DNA from: Verrucomicrobiia bacterium
GTDB taxonomy: Bacteria; Verrucomicrobiota; Verrucomicrobiia; Palsa-1439
Assembly (NCBI GenBank): GCA_022072455.1
Contig: JAJVHY010000004.1
Span: 62,001-126,000, forward strand
Length of the DNA stretch: 64,000 bases
Reading direction: 5' to 3'
Below are positions 45,825-53,898 of this stretch, piece after piece. The translations under genes and the position numbers were made by a program. The stretch's first letter is position 1. Every line of letters starts with the position of its first letter. The notes under the pieces were generated by a model that saw nothing but the letters and a program-made list of their open reading frames with translations, ran no database searches and was not told where the DNA came from.

Positions 45825-46805
45825 ATGACTGACGAAACCCCGACCACTCCTCATCGGCGGAGGCCCCGGTATTCAGGGAAGAATCCGCGCCGGTTCGAGG
45901 AGAAATACAAAGAGCGCGACCCAGTGCGGTATGCCGAAACGGTCGCGAAGGTGCTCGCCGCCGGCAAGACGCCGGCCGGGACGCACCGGCCGATCATGGT
46001 GGCGGAGATTCTGGCGGTGTTGAATCCGCAACCCGGTGAGATTGCCGTGGATTGCACGCTGGGGTATGGCGGGCATGCGCGCGAATTGCTCAAGCGCGTG
46101 TTGCCGGGTGGTCGGTTGATTGGGTTGGATGTGGATCCGATCGAGTTGGCGAAAACAGCGAATCGGTTGCGCGGGGACGGATTTGTGGCGCACCGGAGCA
46201 ATTTTGCCGGCTTGCCGAAGGTGCTGGCGGCCGAACAACTGACCGGCGCAGATGTGATTCTCGCCGACTTGGGCGTGTCGTCCATGCAACTGGATGATCC
46301 GGGGCGCGGGTTCTCGATGAAGTTCGACGGACCGCTCGACATGCGGATGAACCCGGCCCGCGGCCAACCGGCGTCTGTATTGCTTCAGAAGATTACGCCC
46401 GCCAAACTTGCGGAGTTGTTGCGCGAGAACGCAGACGAACCGGCGGCGGAAAGCCTCGCCGCAAAGTTGGCCGGGAAAGCGTTCGCGACCACCCGGCAAC
46501 TGGCGGCGGCGATTGGTCAGGATGAGGATTGTGTCCGCCGCGTCTTTCAGGCGTTGCGGATCGCGGTGAACGAGGAGTTCACTGCGCTGGAGAATTTCCT
46601 CCGGGTATTACCGGATTGTCTGAATCCCGGCGGGCGCGTGGCGATCTTGACGTTTCACTCGGGCGAAGACCGGCGCGTGAAGAAGGCGTTTGCCGCCGGA
46701 AATTATGCAGCGTTCGCGGAAGAAGTCATTCGGCCCAGCCCGCAGGAGCGACATGACAATCCGCGTTCGGCGCCGGCGAAGTTGCGCTGGGCGCGAAAGG
46801 CATAA
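45825..46805 (+). CDS. rsmH: 16S rRNA (cytosine-1402-N4)-methyltransferase
   Basis: The protein has 326 residues. After a basic N-terminal extension of about 50 residues come THRPIMVAEILAVLNPQPGE, the SAM loop DCTLGYGGHARELLKRVLPG, LIGLDVDPIELAKT, DVILADLGVSSMQLDDPGRG and FSMKFDGPLDMRMN, then the typical TLTFHSGEDRRVKKAF-like end. In most bacteria rsmH leads the mraZ-rsmH-fts cell-wall cluster; here it is alone. The N-terminal extension is unusual in the family. Confidence 0.95.
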   Translation: MTDETPTTPHRRRPRYSGKNPRRFEEKYKERDPVRYAETVAKVLAAGKTPAGTHRPIMVAEILAVLNPQPGEIAVDCTLGYGGHARELLKRVLPGGRLIGLDVDPIELAKTANRLRGDGFVAHRSNFAGLPKVLAAEQLTGADVILADLGVSSMQLDDPGRGFSMKFDGPLDMRMNPARGQPASVLLQKITPAKLAELLRENADEPAAESLAAKLAGKAFATTRQLAAAIGQDEDCVRRVFQALRIAVNEEFTALENFLRVLPDCLNPGGRVAILTFHSGEDRRVKKAFAAGNYAAFAEEVIRPSPQERHDNPRSAPAKLRWARKA

Positions 46806-46902
46806 TCACGCTTTGACTTCCCGCCGCGAAAAGTGTCTATTGCAGTGCGCTCTCCGCAGGACGTTGTTCACCCCGACAACTGAATAGAATCGAGACTCGT
46901 TG

Positions 46903-48837
46903 ATGAGTAAAAAAGTATTACTGACCAGCGTGTGTCGGCCATTGGGTCCGGAATATGGCGACGCACCGTCGGTGGGGTATGAATTGTTGTACCGGCAGGT
47001 GACGCGCGCCCAGGGCATCTTTAGCCCGCGCACGGTCAACATCCAGTTCTCGATCGAGTACATCGCCGAGAATCTCGACGCGCCGACTGTGGTGTTGCAG
47101 TACCCGTCGAAGAAGGAGTTCATCCGCGAACTCAAGAAGGGCTACGATTACGTCGGCATCTCGTTTCTGATGGCGATCTTCCACCGGGTGAAAGAAATGG
47201 TCGCGTTGGTGCGCGAACACGCGCCGCAGACGAAGATCGTGCTCGGCGGGTATGGGACGGTGTTGACCGATGAGGAACTCGCGCCGTACGCGGATCACAT
47301 TTGCCGGGAGGAAGGCGTGGCGTTCATGCGCCGGTTGCTGGGCGAGCCGGAGATTCCGATGCCGTACCGGCATCCGTTGATTGTCAGCGATCTGAAAGTG
47401 TTTGGGTGGAAAGTGTCGGGCACCGGCAAGATTTTCGCGGGGCTGGGTTGTCCGAATGGCTGCGACTTCTGTTGCACGTCGCATTTCTTCAAACGCAAAC
47501 ACATCAAACTCCTGCCGGATGGGGCGGACATCTACGCGGTGGTGGAACGGTACCTCGCGATGGATCCGAACCTCGTCTTCCTGATCATAGACGAAGATTT
47601 TCTACTAAACAAAAAACGCGCGATGCAATTCCGCGACGCCGTCCTCAAAGGCGGCAAGCAACTGTCCATCTTCGCGTTCTCCAGCATCAAGGCGATCAGC
47701 CAATACACCGTCGAGGAAATCCTCGAGATGGGCATTGATGGTTTTTGGATCGGCTACGAGGGGACGCGCTCGAACTACGCGAAACAACAAGGCCGGCCGG
47801 TCGAGGAGATTCTGACCGAGTTTCGCGAACACGGCATCACGATCCTGACCTCGATGATCGTCGGGTTCGATTATCAAACACCGGAAGTCGTCGCGCAGGA
47901 ATTTGCCGGGTTAATGAAACTCAAGCCCGCGCTGGGGCAATATCTCATTTACGGCCCCGTGCCGGGCACGCCGTTCAACGAACGCGTCCGCAAAGAAAAC
48001 CGGGTGCGCGAAGAATACGTTGCTGAGCCGGATCGGCTGTACCGGATTGCCGATGGTTTCAAGACCGTGATGAAACATCCGACCTTGTCCGGTGAAGCAA
48101 TCGAAGGCTTGCAGCGCTGGTGTTTTGAGCAGGATTTTCAACGACTCGGCCCGAGTATTTTCCGCGTCCTCGAATCCCGCTGGCTGGGGTACGAGAAACT
48201 CAAGAACTCACCCAACCCGCTGCTGCGCGCGAAAGCCGAAGTGTACGCGACCGACTTGCGCGTCGCGTTGCCGGTCTTTCTCGCGGGCCGGTTGCTGGGG
48301 CCGAATCCCGCCATCCGCCAGTGGATTGGTGCACTCGAACAAAACATCCACGCCACACTGGGCCGTCCCACACTGGCCCAACGCTGGAAATCCGTGCTCG
48401 CCGTCGGCGCCGCGCTCTGGACGGCGGTTACCCTCAAATTCAATCTGTTCCAACATCCGAAGTTGCGGCGGACCGAATACCGGGTGGCGGCTCATGGGTG
48501 GGAAGAGCTCGCGAAACGCTTCACGCTGCCGGATTTCTCGATTCAAGTCGAGCTCCAGCACGCCCGGCAACAAGTCTGGCTGCGCCTCGAAGGCGCGCTC
48601 TCCGCGCATCACGCCGAAAGTCTGGCGCAGCGGATTCACGAGTCACTGGCGCGCAGCAAAAGCCGGCTGGTGCTCGACCTGAACAAACTGCACTGGGATA
48701 AAGTGGACAACCTCCAGCCGTTGCGCGATAAACTCGCGAACTACCGGGGGCGGGTCCGGTTGATCCTGCCGAAACTCTCGGCGGCGCACCCGGAATTGGT
48801 GCTGCTCGCGGCGATGTTTCAGCATTATAAAGGGTAA
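46903..48837 (+). CDS. B12-binding-type radical SAM protein with C-terminal STAS-like domain
   Basis: The protein has 644 residues (ATG at 46903; a TTG codon precedes it). The N-terminal cobalamin-binding-like region shows YPSKKEFIRELKKGYDYVGI. The radical SAM motif is C183-x3-C187-x2-C190 (GLGCPNGCDFCC), which binds the 4Fe-4S cluster. The SAM-domain continuation runs through ILTSMIVGFDYQTPEVVAQE. After about residue 540 a sequence resembling a STAS/anti-sigma-antagonist fold appears (QQVWLRLEGALSAHHAESLA; SRLVLDLNKLHWDKVDNLQP). The substrate is unknown. The STAS reading is inferred from pattern. Confidence 0.85.
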   Translation: MSKKVLLTSVCRPLGPEYGDAPSVGYELLYRQVTRAQGIFSPRTVNIQFSIEYIAENLDAPTVVLQYPSKKEFIRELKKGYDYVGISFLMAIFHRVKEMVALVREHAPQTKIVLGGYGTVLTDEELAPYADHICREEGVAFMRRLLGEPEIPMPYRHPLIVSDLKVFGWKVSGTGKIFAGLGCPNGCDFCCTSHFFKRKHIKLLPDGADIYAVVERYLAMDPNLVFLIIDEDFLLNKKRAMQFRDAVLKGGKQLSIFAFSSIKAISQYTVEEILEMGIDGFWIGYEGTRSNYAKQQGRPVEEILTEFREHGITILTSMIVGFDYQTPEVVAQEFAGLMKLKPALGQYLIYGPVPGTPFNERVRKENRVREEYVAEPDRLYRIADGFKTVMKHPTLSGEAIEGLQRWCFEQDFQRLGPSIFRVLESRWLGYEKLKNSPNPLLRAKAEVYATDLRVALPVFLAGRLLGPNPAIRQWIGALEQNIHATLGRPTLAQRWKSVLAVGAALWTAVTLKFNLFQHPKLRRTEYRVAAHGWEELAKRFTLPDFSIQVELQHARQQVWLRLEGALSAHHAESLAQRIHESLARSKSRLVLDLNKLHWDKVDNLQPLRDKLANYRGRVRLILPKLSAAHPELVLLAAMFQHYKG

Positions 48838-48886
48838 ATCCAGTCTTGCCCGGTGGCGGTTCTGCCGTTAGCGTGCGCGGCTTCGC

Positions 48887-50695
48887 ATGTTGACCATCAC
48901 CGGCATTACCAAATCGTTTGGCGCGCGTGTGCTCTTTGAGGATGCATCGCTCCAGGTGCACCGTGGCGACCGCATCGGCCTCGTCGGCCCCAACGGCGCC
49001 GGCAAGTCCACGCTCTTCAATCTGGCGCTCGGGTACGACTGGCCGGACGAGGGCGAAGTCCGGCTCGAACGCAATGCGACCATTGGCCATCTGCCGCAGG
49101 AAACCGCCCCGGCCGGTGACGAGACTGTGCTGCAACTGGCGACCTCGATCCCGGAAGAAGCGGCGAATTACCTCGGCCACGAACTCGAACCGAAAGCCAA
49201 ACAGATTCTCGCCGGCTTGGCGTTTCGCGAACGTGATTTCGACCGCCCGGCCAAGGCGATGAGCGGCGGGTGGGTCATGCGCGCGTTTCTAGCCCGGCTG
49301 CTCGTCCAGCAACCCGATCTGTTGTTGCTCGACGAACCGACGAACCATCTCGACCTCGAATCGCTCCGCTGGTTTCAAGCTTATCTCAAGAGCTATCCCG
49401 GCGCCATCCTCCTCATCTCGCACGACCGGGAATTCCTCAACGAACTCGTCGGCAGCATTGTCGAGATCCGCCAAAGCCAGCTCCACCGGTATCGCGGCAA
49501 TTACGACAACTACCTTGTCCAGCGCGAGGCGAACGAAGCCCAGTTGCTGGCCGCGTACAAAAATCAGCAGAAGAAAATCGAGCAACTGCAAGAGTTCGCC
49601 GACCGCTTCCGCGCCAAGGCCAGCAAAGCCGCGCAAGCACAGTCGAAACTCAAACAGATCGAGCGCATGGACAAGATCGAAGCGCCGGTCAAGGAAGGTC
49701 GCGGCATCAAATTTCGTTTCCCGCAACCACCGCGCAGCGGCCAACGCGTCATCAAACTCGAAGACATTCATTACGCCTACGACACCACGGTGGTGTACGC
49801 CGGCATGGAGTTCGAAGCCGAACGCGGCCAACGGATCGTCCTCGTCGGCCCCAACGGTGCCGGCAAGTCCACCTTGCTGAAACTGCTGGCCGGCACCCTC
49901 GCGGTCCAAGGCGGCAGCCGCACGCTCGGGTTGAATGTGAAGGTTGGTTACTACGCGCAATACCGGGTGGAGATGTTGAAACCCGATCGCACCGTGCTCG
50001 AAGAAGCGCTCGACACGCCACAAAAAATCTCCTCCGAATCCGTCCGCACCGTACTCGGCTCATTTCTGTTTCGCGGCGATGACGTGTTCAAATCCGTCGG
50101 CGTCCTCAGCGGCGGCGAGAAAAGCCGGCTGGCGCTCGTGAAGTTACTCCTCGATCCGCCGAACCTGCTGTTGATGGACGAACCGACGACGCACCTCGAC
50201 ATGGCGAGCATTGATGCGCTGATCGGCGCGCTCAGTCAGTTCGAGGGCACGCTGATTTTCATCAGCCACGACGTCTATTTCATCCGGCAACTGGCGAAAC
50301 ACGTCTTGCACGTGGACAACGGCAAGCTCACGCATTACCACGGCGACTATCAGTACTACCTCGATAAATCCGCGACACTGACCCCGGTCGTACCGGTGCC
50401 CGTTGCGCCTCCAGTGCCAGCCAAGCCGCGGCCCCCGAAAGCCGCCCGGCAATCCCTCAATCATCAACGCCGCGAATTGCAGAAGACGGTCACAGCCCTC
50501 GAAACTGAAATCGCCCGACTGGAGAAGCAGCAGCAAGAACTCACCGCCGAACTGGAATTACCGGCGACGTATGAGAAGCCGGCGCGCGCGATGGAAGTAA
50601 ACCGCGAGTTGACCGGTGTCACCGAAGCGTTGGAGCGGACGGTGCCGGAGTGGGAAAAGGCCGCGGCGCAATTGGCGGAGTTACCGGCGGATTAG
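48887..50695 (+). CDS. ABC-F family ATPase (ribosome-associated, Uup/EttA-like)
   Basis: The protein has 602 residues with two nucleotide-binding domains and no membrane part: [16 protein letters not shown] with signature [14 protein letters not shown], and [17 protein letters not shown] with [15 protein letters not shown]. Walker B is [16 protein letters not shown] and [17 protein letters not shown] charged linker lies between the domains, and a C-terminal coiled coil ([20 protein letters not shown]) follows as in Uup. It is predicted to modulate translation or resolve stalled ribosomes. It converges with the RF-1-domain gene, overlapping its end by 4 bases. Confidence 0.94.
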   Translation: MLTITGITKSFGARVLFEDASLQVHRGDRIGLVGPNGAGKSTLFNLALGYDWPDEGEVRLERNATIGHLPQETAPAGDETVLQLATSIPEEAANYLGHELEPKAKQILAGLAFRERDFDRPAKAMSGGWVMRAFLARLLVQQPDLLLLDEPTNHLDLESLRWFQAYLKSYPGAILLISHDREFLNELVGSIVEIRQSQLHRYRGNYDNYLVQREANEAQLLAAYKNQQKKIEQLQEFADRFRAKASKAAQAQSKLKQIERMDKIEAPVKEGRGIKFRFPQPPRSGQRVIKLEDIHYAYDTTVVYAGMEFEAERGQRIVLVGPNGAGKSTLLKLLAGTLAVQGGSRTLGLNVKVGYYAQYRVEMLKPDRTVLEEALDTPQKISSESVRTVLGSFLFRGDDVFKSVGVLSGGEKSRLALVKLLLDPPNLLLMDEPTTHLDMASIDALIGALSQFEGTLIFISHDVYFIRQLAKHVLHVDNGKLTHYHGDYQYYLDKSATLTPVVPVPVAPPVPAKPRPPKAARQSLNHQRRELQKTVTALETEIARLEKQQQELTAELELPATYEKPARAMEVNRELTGVTEALERTVPEWEKAAAQLAELPAD

Positions 50696-51090
50696 TCCCA
50701 ACTGCTGGCGCGGCGGGATTCTTTCTTCGCGCTGTGCTTCGACTTGGCTTCGAGCATCCGCGCTTTGGCGCGGCGACTGCGTTTGCGTTTCTGCCGGCGG
50801 ATTTTTTCGCGTTCCGCGCGGTCGGCGGCGACAAATCCTCTTTGCCGGGCTTCGATCTTATCAACCAACAACCGGCGGGCGAGAAAACGATTCAGCGCTT
50901 GTTGCCGGGTTTCCTGACATTTGACCTGGATACCGGTCGGGCGATGCAAGAGCATCACGCAGGTTGAGACTTTGTTGACGTTCTGGCCGCCGTGACCGCC
51001 GGAACGCACGAACGACTCTTCGATGTCCGCCTCCCGCACGCCGAGCGCGGTCATTCGCTGGGTGAGTTGGAGTTGTTTGTCGGGGTTCAT
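50692..51090 (-). CDS. RF-1-domain peptidyl-tRNA hydrolase-like protein (ArfB type)
   Basis: The protein has 132 residues. It carries the catalytic GGQ loop ([20 protein letters not shown]), then the [20 protein letters not shown] segment and a strongly basic C-terminal tail ([18 protein letters not shown]). That layout of a small GGQ domain plus a basic tail is typical of ArfB/YaeJ rescue factors that release stalled ribosomes. The ATG overlaps the stop of the GreA-like gene by 4 bases. Confidence 0.9.
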   Translation of the reverse strand: MNPDKQLQLTQRMTALGVREADIEESFVRSGGHGGQNVNKVSTCVMLLHRPTGIQVKCQETRQQALNRFLARRLLVDKIEARQRGFVAADRAEREKIRRQKRKRSRRAKARMLEAKSKHSAKKESRRASSWD

Positions 51091-51545
51091 CGGACTGAGA
51101 TGATTTTGTAGTCCTGCGCGTGAAACTTAAACCGGTCGCCGACTTTCTTGCTGACGATTTGCTGGCCGATGGGCGATTCGGGCGTGATGACGAAAACATC
51201 TTTGACTTCGATCCCGCCGGCTTTGGGGCCGATGAAATACCACATCCGTTCGCCGCGCGCTTCGAGTTCCACGAGGGCGGTGATGGCAATCGGCGACGTG
51301 GCGGTGAACTTTGCGAGGGTGAGCGCTTGATAAGCCGCCAACGCTTCTTCGGTGGCGGTGGCTTGCCGGGCTTGGGAACTGGCGAGGTAGGCGGTTTCGA
51401 GGCCGCGCGTGTCATATTGGTCTTCGGCTTTGTTTTGTTCGTCGGAAGCGTCGGCGTGCATTTTGCGCGAGGCACCGGCAAGCAACTCCAACTCGTCGCC
51501 GAGGTGTTTGATGACTTGTTTGACGATGGCGCTTTTGGAAATCAT
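51087..51545 (-). CDS. GreA/GreB-family transcription factor
   Basis: The protein has 152 residues from [20 protein letters not shown], chosen because this ATG overlaps the upstream stop by 4 bases; a reading 19 codons longer also exists. A helical N-terminus with the SGDARSKA-like coil is followed by [20 protein letters not shown], and the beta C-terminal domain shows [38 protein letters not shown]. It is shorter in its coiled coil than canonical GreA and may be a Gfh-like variant that binds the polymerase secondary channel. Confidence 0.85.
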   Translation of the reverse strand: MISKSAIVKQVIKHLGDELELLAGASRKMHADASDEQNKAEDQYDTRGLETAYLASSQARQATATEEALAAYQALTLAKFTATSPIAITALVELEARGERMWYFIGPKAGGIEVKDVFVITPESPIGQQIVSKKVGDRFKFHAQDYKIISVR

Positions 51546-52645
51546 CGGCGTGTCGAGCGGGCGGCGGCCCATTTGTGAATTTCTTGTTGGGCCGCATCCC
51601 ATTTCTTCGCGTCACTGCGTTCGGCGAGAAACCGGTCGAACAACTCAAGAAGTATACACCGAAACGCGTCGATTTTAAGCATTCGATCCTGGAAGCGGGA
51701 GGCGGGTTCGAGGATTTCCTTGGGTTCCGGCAACTTGAGCGACCGGAAGACGAACAACTCGGTGTCAAACGAGCACGACCAGGCTTCGTCGGCGCGGGCG
51801 ATCAGGAGTTTGGCGCGGCGGAGTTTCTTGCCGGAGAGGAGCGCGGTTTTGGCTTCAGCGCTGACGGTTGGCAAGCCTTTGCGCAAGGTGATTTCGTGCG
51901 CGCCCGCGCCGGCCCGCGTGACGAGCAGCGGCCCTTCCAGGGCCACGCCGACATCGCCGAATTCCTTGCTCTTGAAAATCCCCCCACGCGCTTCGGAGAC
52001 GAACCAGACCCACGTCAGAAAATCGAGGCCCGGGGTGTCTTCCATTTCTTCGTCGGGAACTTCCGGTGAGAAACTGGTGCGCGTCCATTCGCGCACATCA
52101 ATCTTGTGCCGTTCGGCGGCGGCGGTGGCAACGACGACCGGGATGAGTTTGATACCGGTGGTGTTGTGAAAGTGAAACGTGAACGCGTCGGTTTGTTTTT
52201 CCGACAATGCGCCGGCATAAACCAGCCGGGCCCGGGAATCGTAAACGAACGGAATGCCTTTCAAGGTCGGCGGCATGTCCGGCAGAAGCCGGGCGAGCAC
52301 TTGTTTGCGGATTTCGCTGCGGGTTTTGCGATCCACGAACTGTTTGTTCTCGGCGCGCAGCCACGCGACTTCTTCGAGCATGCACTCGGCACGGAGCAAG
52401 GAGGTCGGCACCTTCCGCTCGGCTTTCATCAACACGAGCCGCAGGTAGCCCGCATACATCGCGTTGTCCTCGGTGATCGGCACATCGAGAAGATGCCGGC
52501 CACCAACCCAGCCTTGCGCGGGTTCGGTGCCGATGGATTTAAGTGGCGGCGCGGCGTGTTTGGCGAAACGCTCAATCGCGTCCTTCGGCATGGCATGCCC
52601 GAGATAAAAAATGCGAAATGCAACTGACCCTGATTCAAATGACAT
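51542..52645 (-). CDS. RdgC-like recombination-associated protein
   Basis: The protein has 367 residues from MSFESGSVAFRIFYLGHAMP, with AAGGA 8 bases upstream. It resembles RdgC in the order GWVGGRHLLDVPITE, KAERKVPTSLLRAECMLEEV, KTRSEIRKQVLARLLPDMPP and a long C-terminal DNA-ring part. RdgC binds double-stranded DNA as a ring and inhibits RecA. The resemblance is by eye and the protein is longer than E. coli RdgC (303 aa). It starts the three-gene overlapped operon with the GreA-like and RF-1-domain genes. Confidence 0.6.
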   Translation of the reverse strand: MSFESGSVAFRIFYLGHAMPKDAIERFAKHAAPPLKSIGTEPAQGWVGGRHLLDVPITEDNAMYAGYLRLVLMKAERKVPTSLLRAECMLEEVAWLRAENKQFVDRKTRSEIRKQVLARLLPDMPPTLKGIPFVYDSRARLVYAGALSEKQTDAFTFHFHNTTGIKLIPVVVATAAAERHKIDVREWTRTSFSPEVPDEEMEDTPGLDFLTWVWFVSEARGGIFKSKEFGDVGVALEGPLLVTRAGAGAHEITLRKGLPTVSAEAKTALLSGKKLRRAKLLIARADEAWSCSFDTELFVFRSLKLPEPKEILEPASRFQDRMLKIDAFRCILLELFDRFLAERSDAKKWDAAQQEIHKWAAARSTRR

Positions 52646-52710
52646 GAGATATTCCTTCGCGTAAAGCGCGGCTTATACCACGAGTGACCGGGCTGGCGAA
52701 AGAAAACGCC

Positions 52711-53898
52711 TCAATTATCTGTCAGCGCGACGTAGAACAGCCAGTTGGCGAGCACCAGAATTCGATTCTTGCCGGGGCGCAAGGTGACTTGCACCCGGTC
52801 AGCGTCGGGGTGATAGCCGCGCAGTCCTTTGCATTCGTAAACCAATTCGCCGTTGAGCCAGACGGCGAAGCCAGTCGCGCCGCCAAGATGGAGAGTGACA
52901 TTCTTCTCGGCGGCGGCGGTGACGGTTGCCAAGGAAAATGAAGCGGTTGTGGTTGACGCCGCGCCGGGACGACCGGGGGCGATGTTCTGGCCCATCGGCA
53001 TGATCCCGCCGCGCAAGACCCAGCTTTCCTGCCACCAACTGGTGGTGGCGGCTTCTGTTTCGCGGTCATACTTCCGCCAGCCGGCCTGGAGCGGGTCGAA
53101 ATCGGCGGGGATCGCCGGCAACGGCGGGTACGGCGAGCCAACTTTCCAGGGAACGGGTGGCGCGATGTACCACTCCGTGAGCATGTGGCGTTCAAGCGGC
53201 ACCTGTTCGAGCATGGGCGCGGAACAACCGAGCGCATCAAGGACCGCGCGGCCCATGACGCGCCAGCCGTTCTTGGTGTGATGGACGCCGTCGGGCCCCC
53301 AGAGAATATTGGCGTACTTCGCCGCGTCCGCGGGCGCGACTTTTCGCTCGGAGACTGCCGTCTGTTCGGCGGCGGAGGCCGCGCGGGTGCCCGCGGCAAA
53401 CTTGGCGTGCAAATCCACCAGGACGCAGTCGTGCGCCTTGGCCAATTCGCGCAACGCTTCGCCATACGCCACGACGCGCGCGTCACGGGTCGGGTCTTTG
53501 GGGTCGTTGATGCCGGGCGGAATGAGCAGCAACATTTTCGCGCCGCTCTGCCGGACTTGTTTGACCAACTCGCCGACTTCACGTTGATAGTCTTCGACCG
53601 GGCCGCGATCGTTGGTGCCGATGTTCAGGATCACGAGGTCGGGCTTGCGGTCGAGGACGTCGTGGGTGAAGCGCGCTTTCAGTTTCGCCACGTTATCGCC
53701 GGCAATGCCGGCATCTTGTTTGACGACGTCGGGGTAACCGTTGGCCCGGAGGGTCTCGATGACCCAGTCGGTCCAGGCGGATGCGTCGGTCAGGCTGTCG
53801 CCGACAAAACTGATCCGGCGCACGCCCTTCATGATTTCGGCCGCTGATACATTCATGGCGAGAAGCCCCACGAGTAAGATTGCCGCGGTTTTTTTCAT
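52711..53898 (-). CDS. Secreted SGNH/GDSL hydrolase with a C-terminal beta domain
   Basis: The protein has 395 residues. A signal peptide (MKKTAAILLVGLLAMNVSAA) precedes the SGNH blocks: GDSLTDASAW (catalytic Ser), AGIAGDNVAKL (Gly), NIGTNDRG (Asn) and DGVHHTKNG (Asp/His). After residue ~270 an all-beta domain follows (LHLGGATGFAVWLNGELVYE), of the type appended to esterases acting on polysaccharides. It overlaps the upstream gene by 4 bases, so it belongs to the secreted-carbohydrate operon. It is likely a carbohydrate esterase; the substrate is unknown. Confidence 0.9.
   Translation of the reverse strand: MKKTAAILLVGLLAMNVSAAEIMKGVRRISFVGDSLTDASAWTDWVIETLRANGYPDVVKQDAGIAGDNVAKLKARFTHDVLDRKPDLVILNIGTNDRGPVEDYQREVGELVKQVRQSGAKMLLLIPPGINDPKDPTRDARVVAYGEALRELAKAHDCVLVDLHAKFAAGTRAASAAEQTAVSERKVAPADAAKYANILWGPDGVHHTKNGWRVMGRAVLDALGCSAPMLEQVPLERHMLTEWYIAPPVPWKVGSPYPPLPAIPADFDPLQAGWRKYDRETEAATTSWWQESWVLRGGIMPMGQNIAPGRPGAASTTTASFSLATVTAAAEKNVTLHLGGATGFAVWLNGELVYECKGLRGYHPDADRVQVTLRPGKNRILVLANWLFYVALTDN

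Noticed and set aside
46806-46902. Small RNA or riboswitch (cobalamin) before the B12-type radical SAM gene
   Set aside because: The 97-base gap is too short for a cobalamin riboswitch and shows no B12-box-like sequence or strong hairpin.
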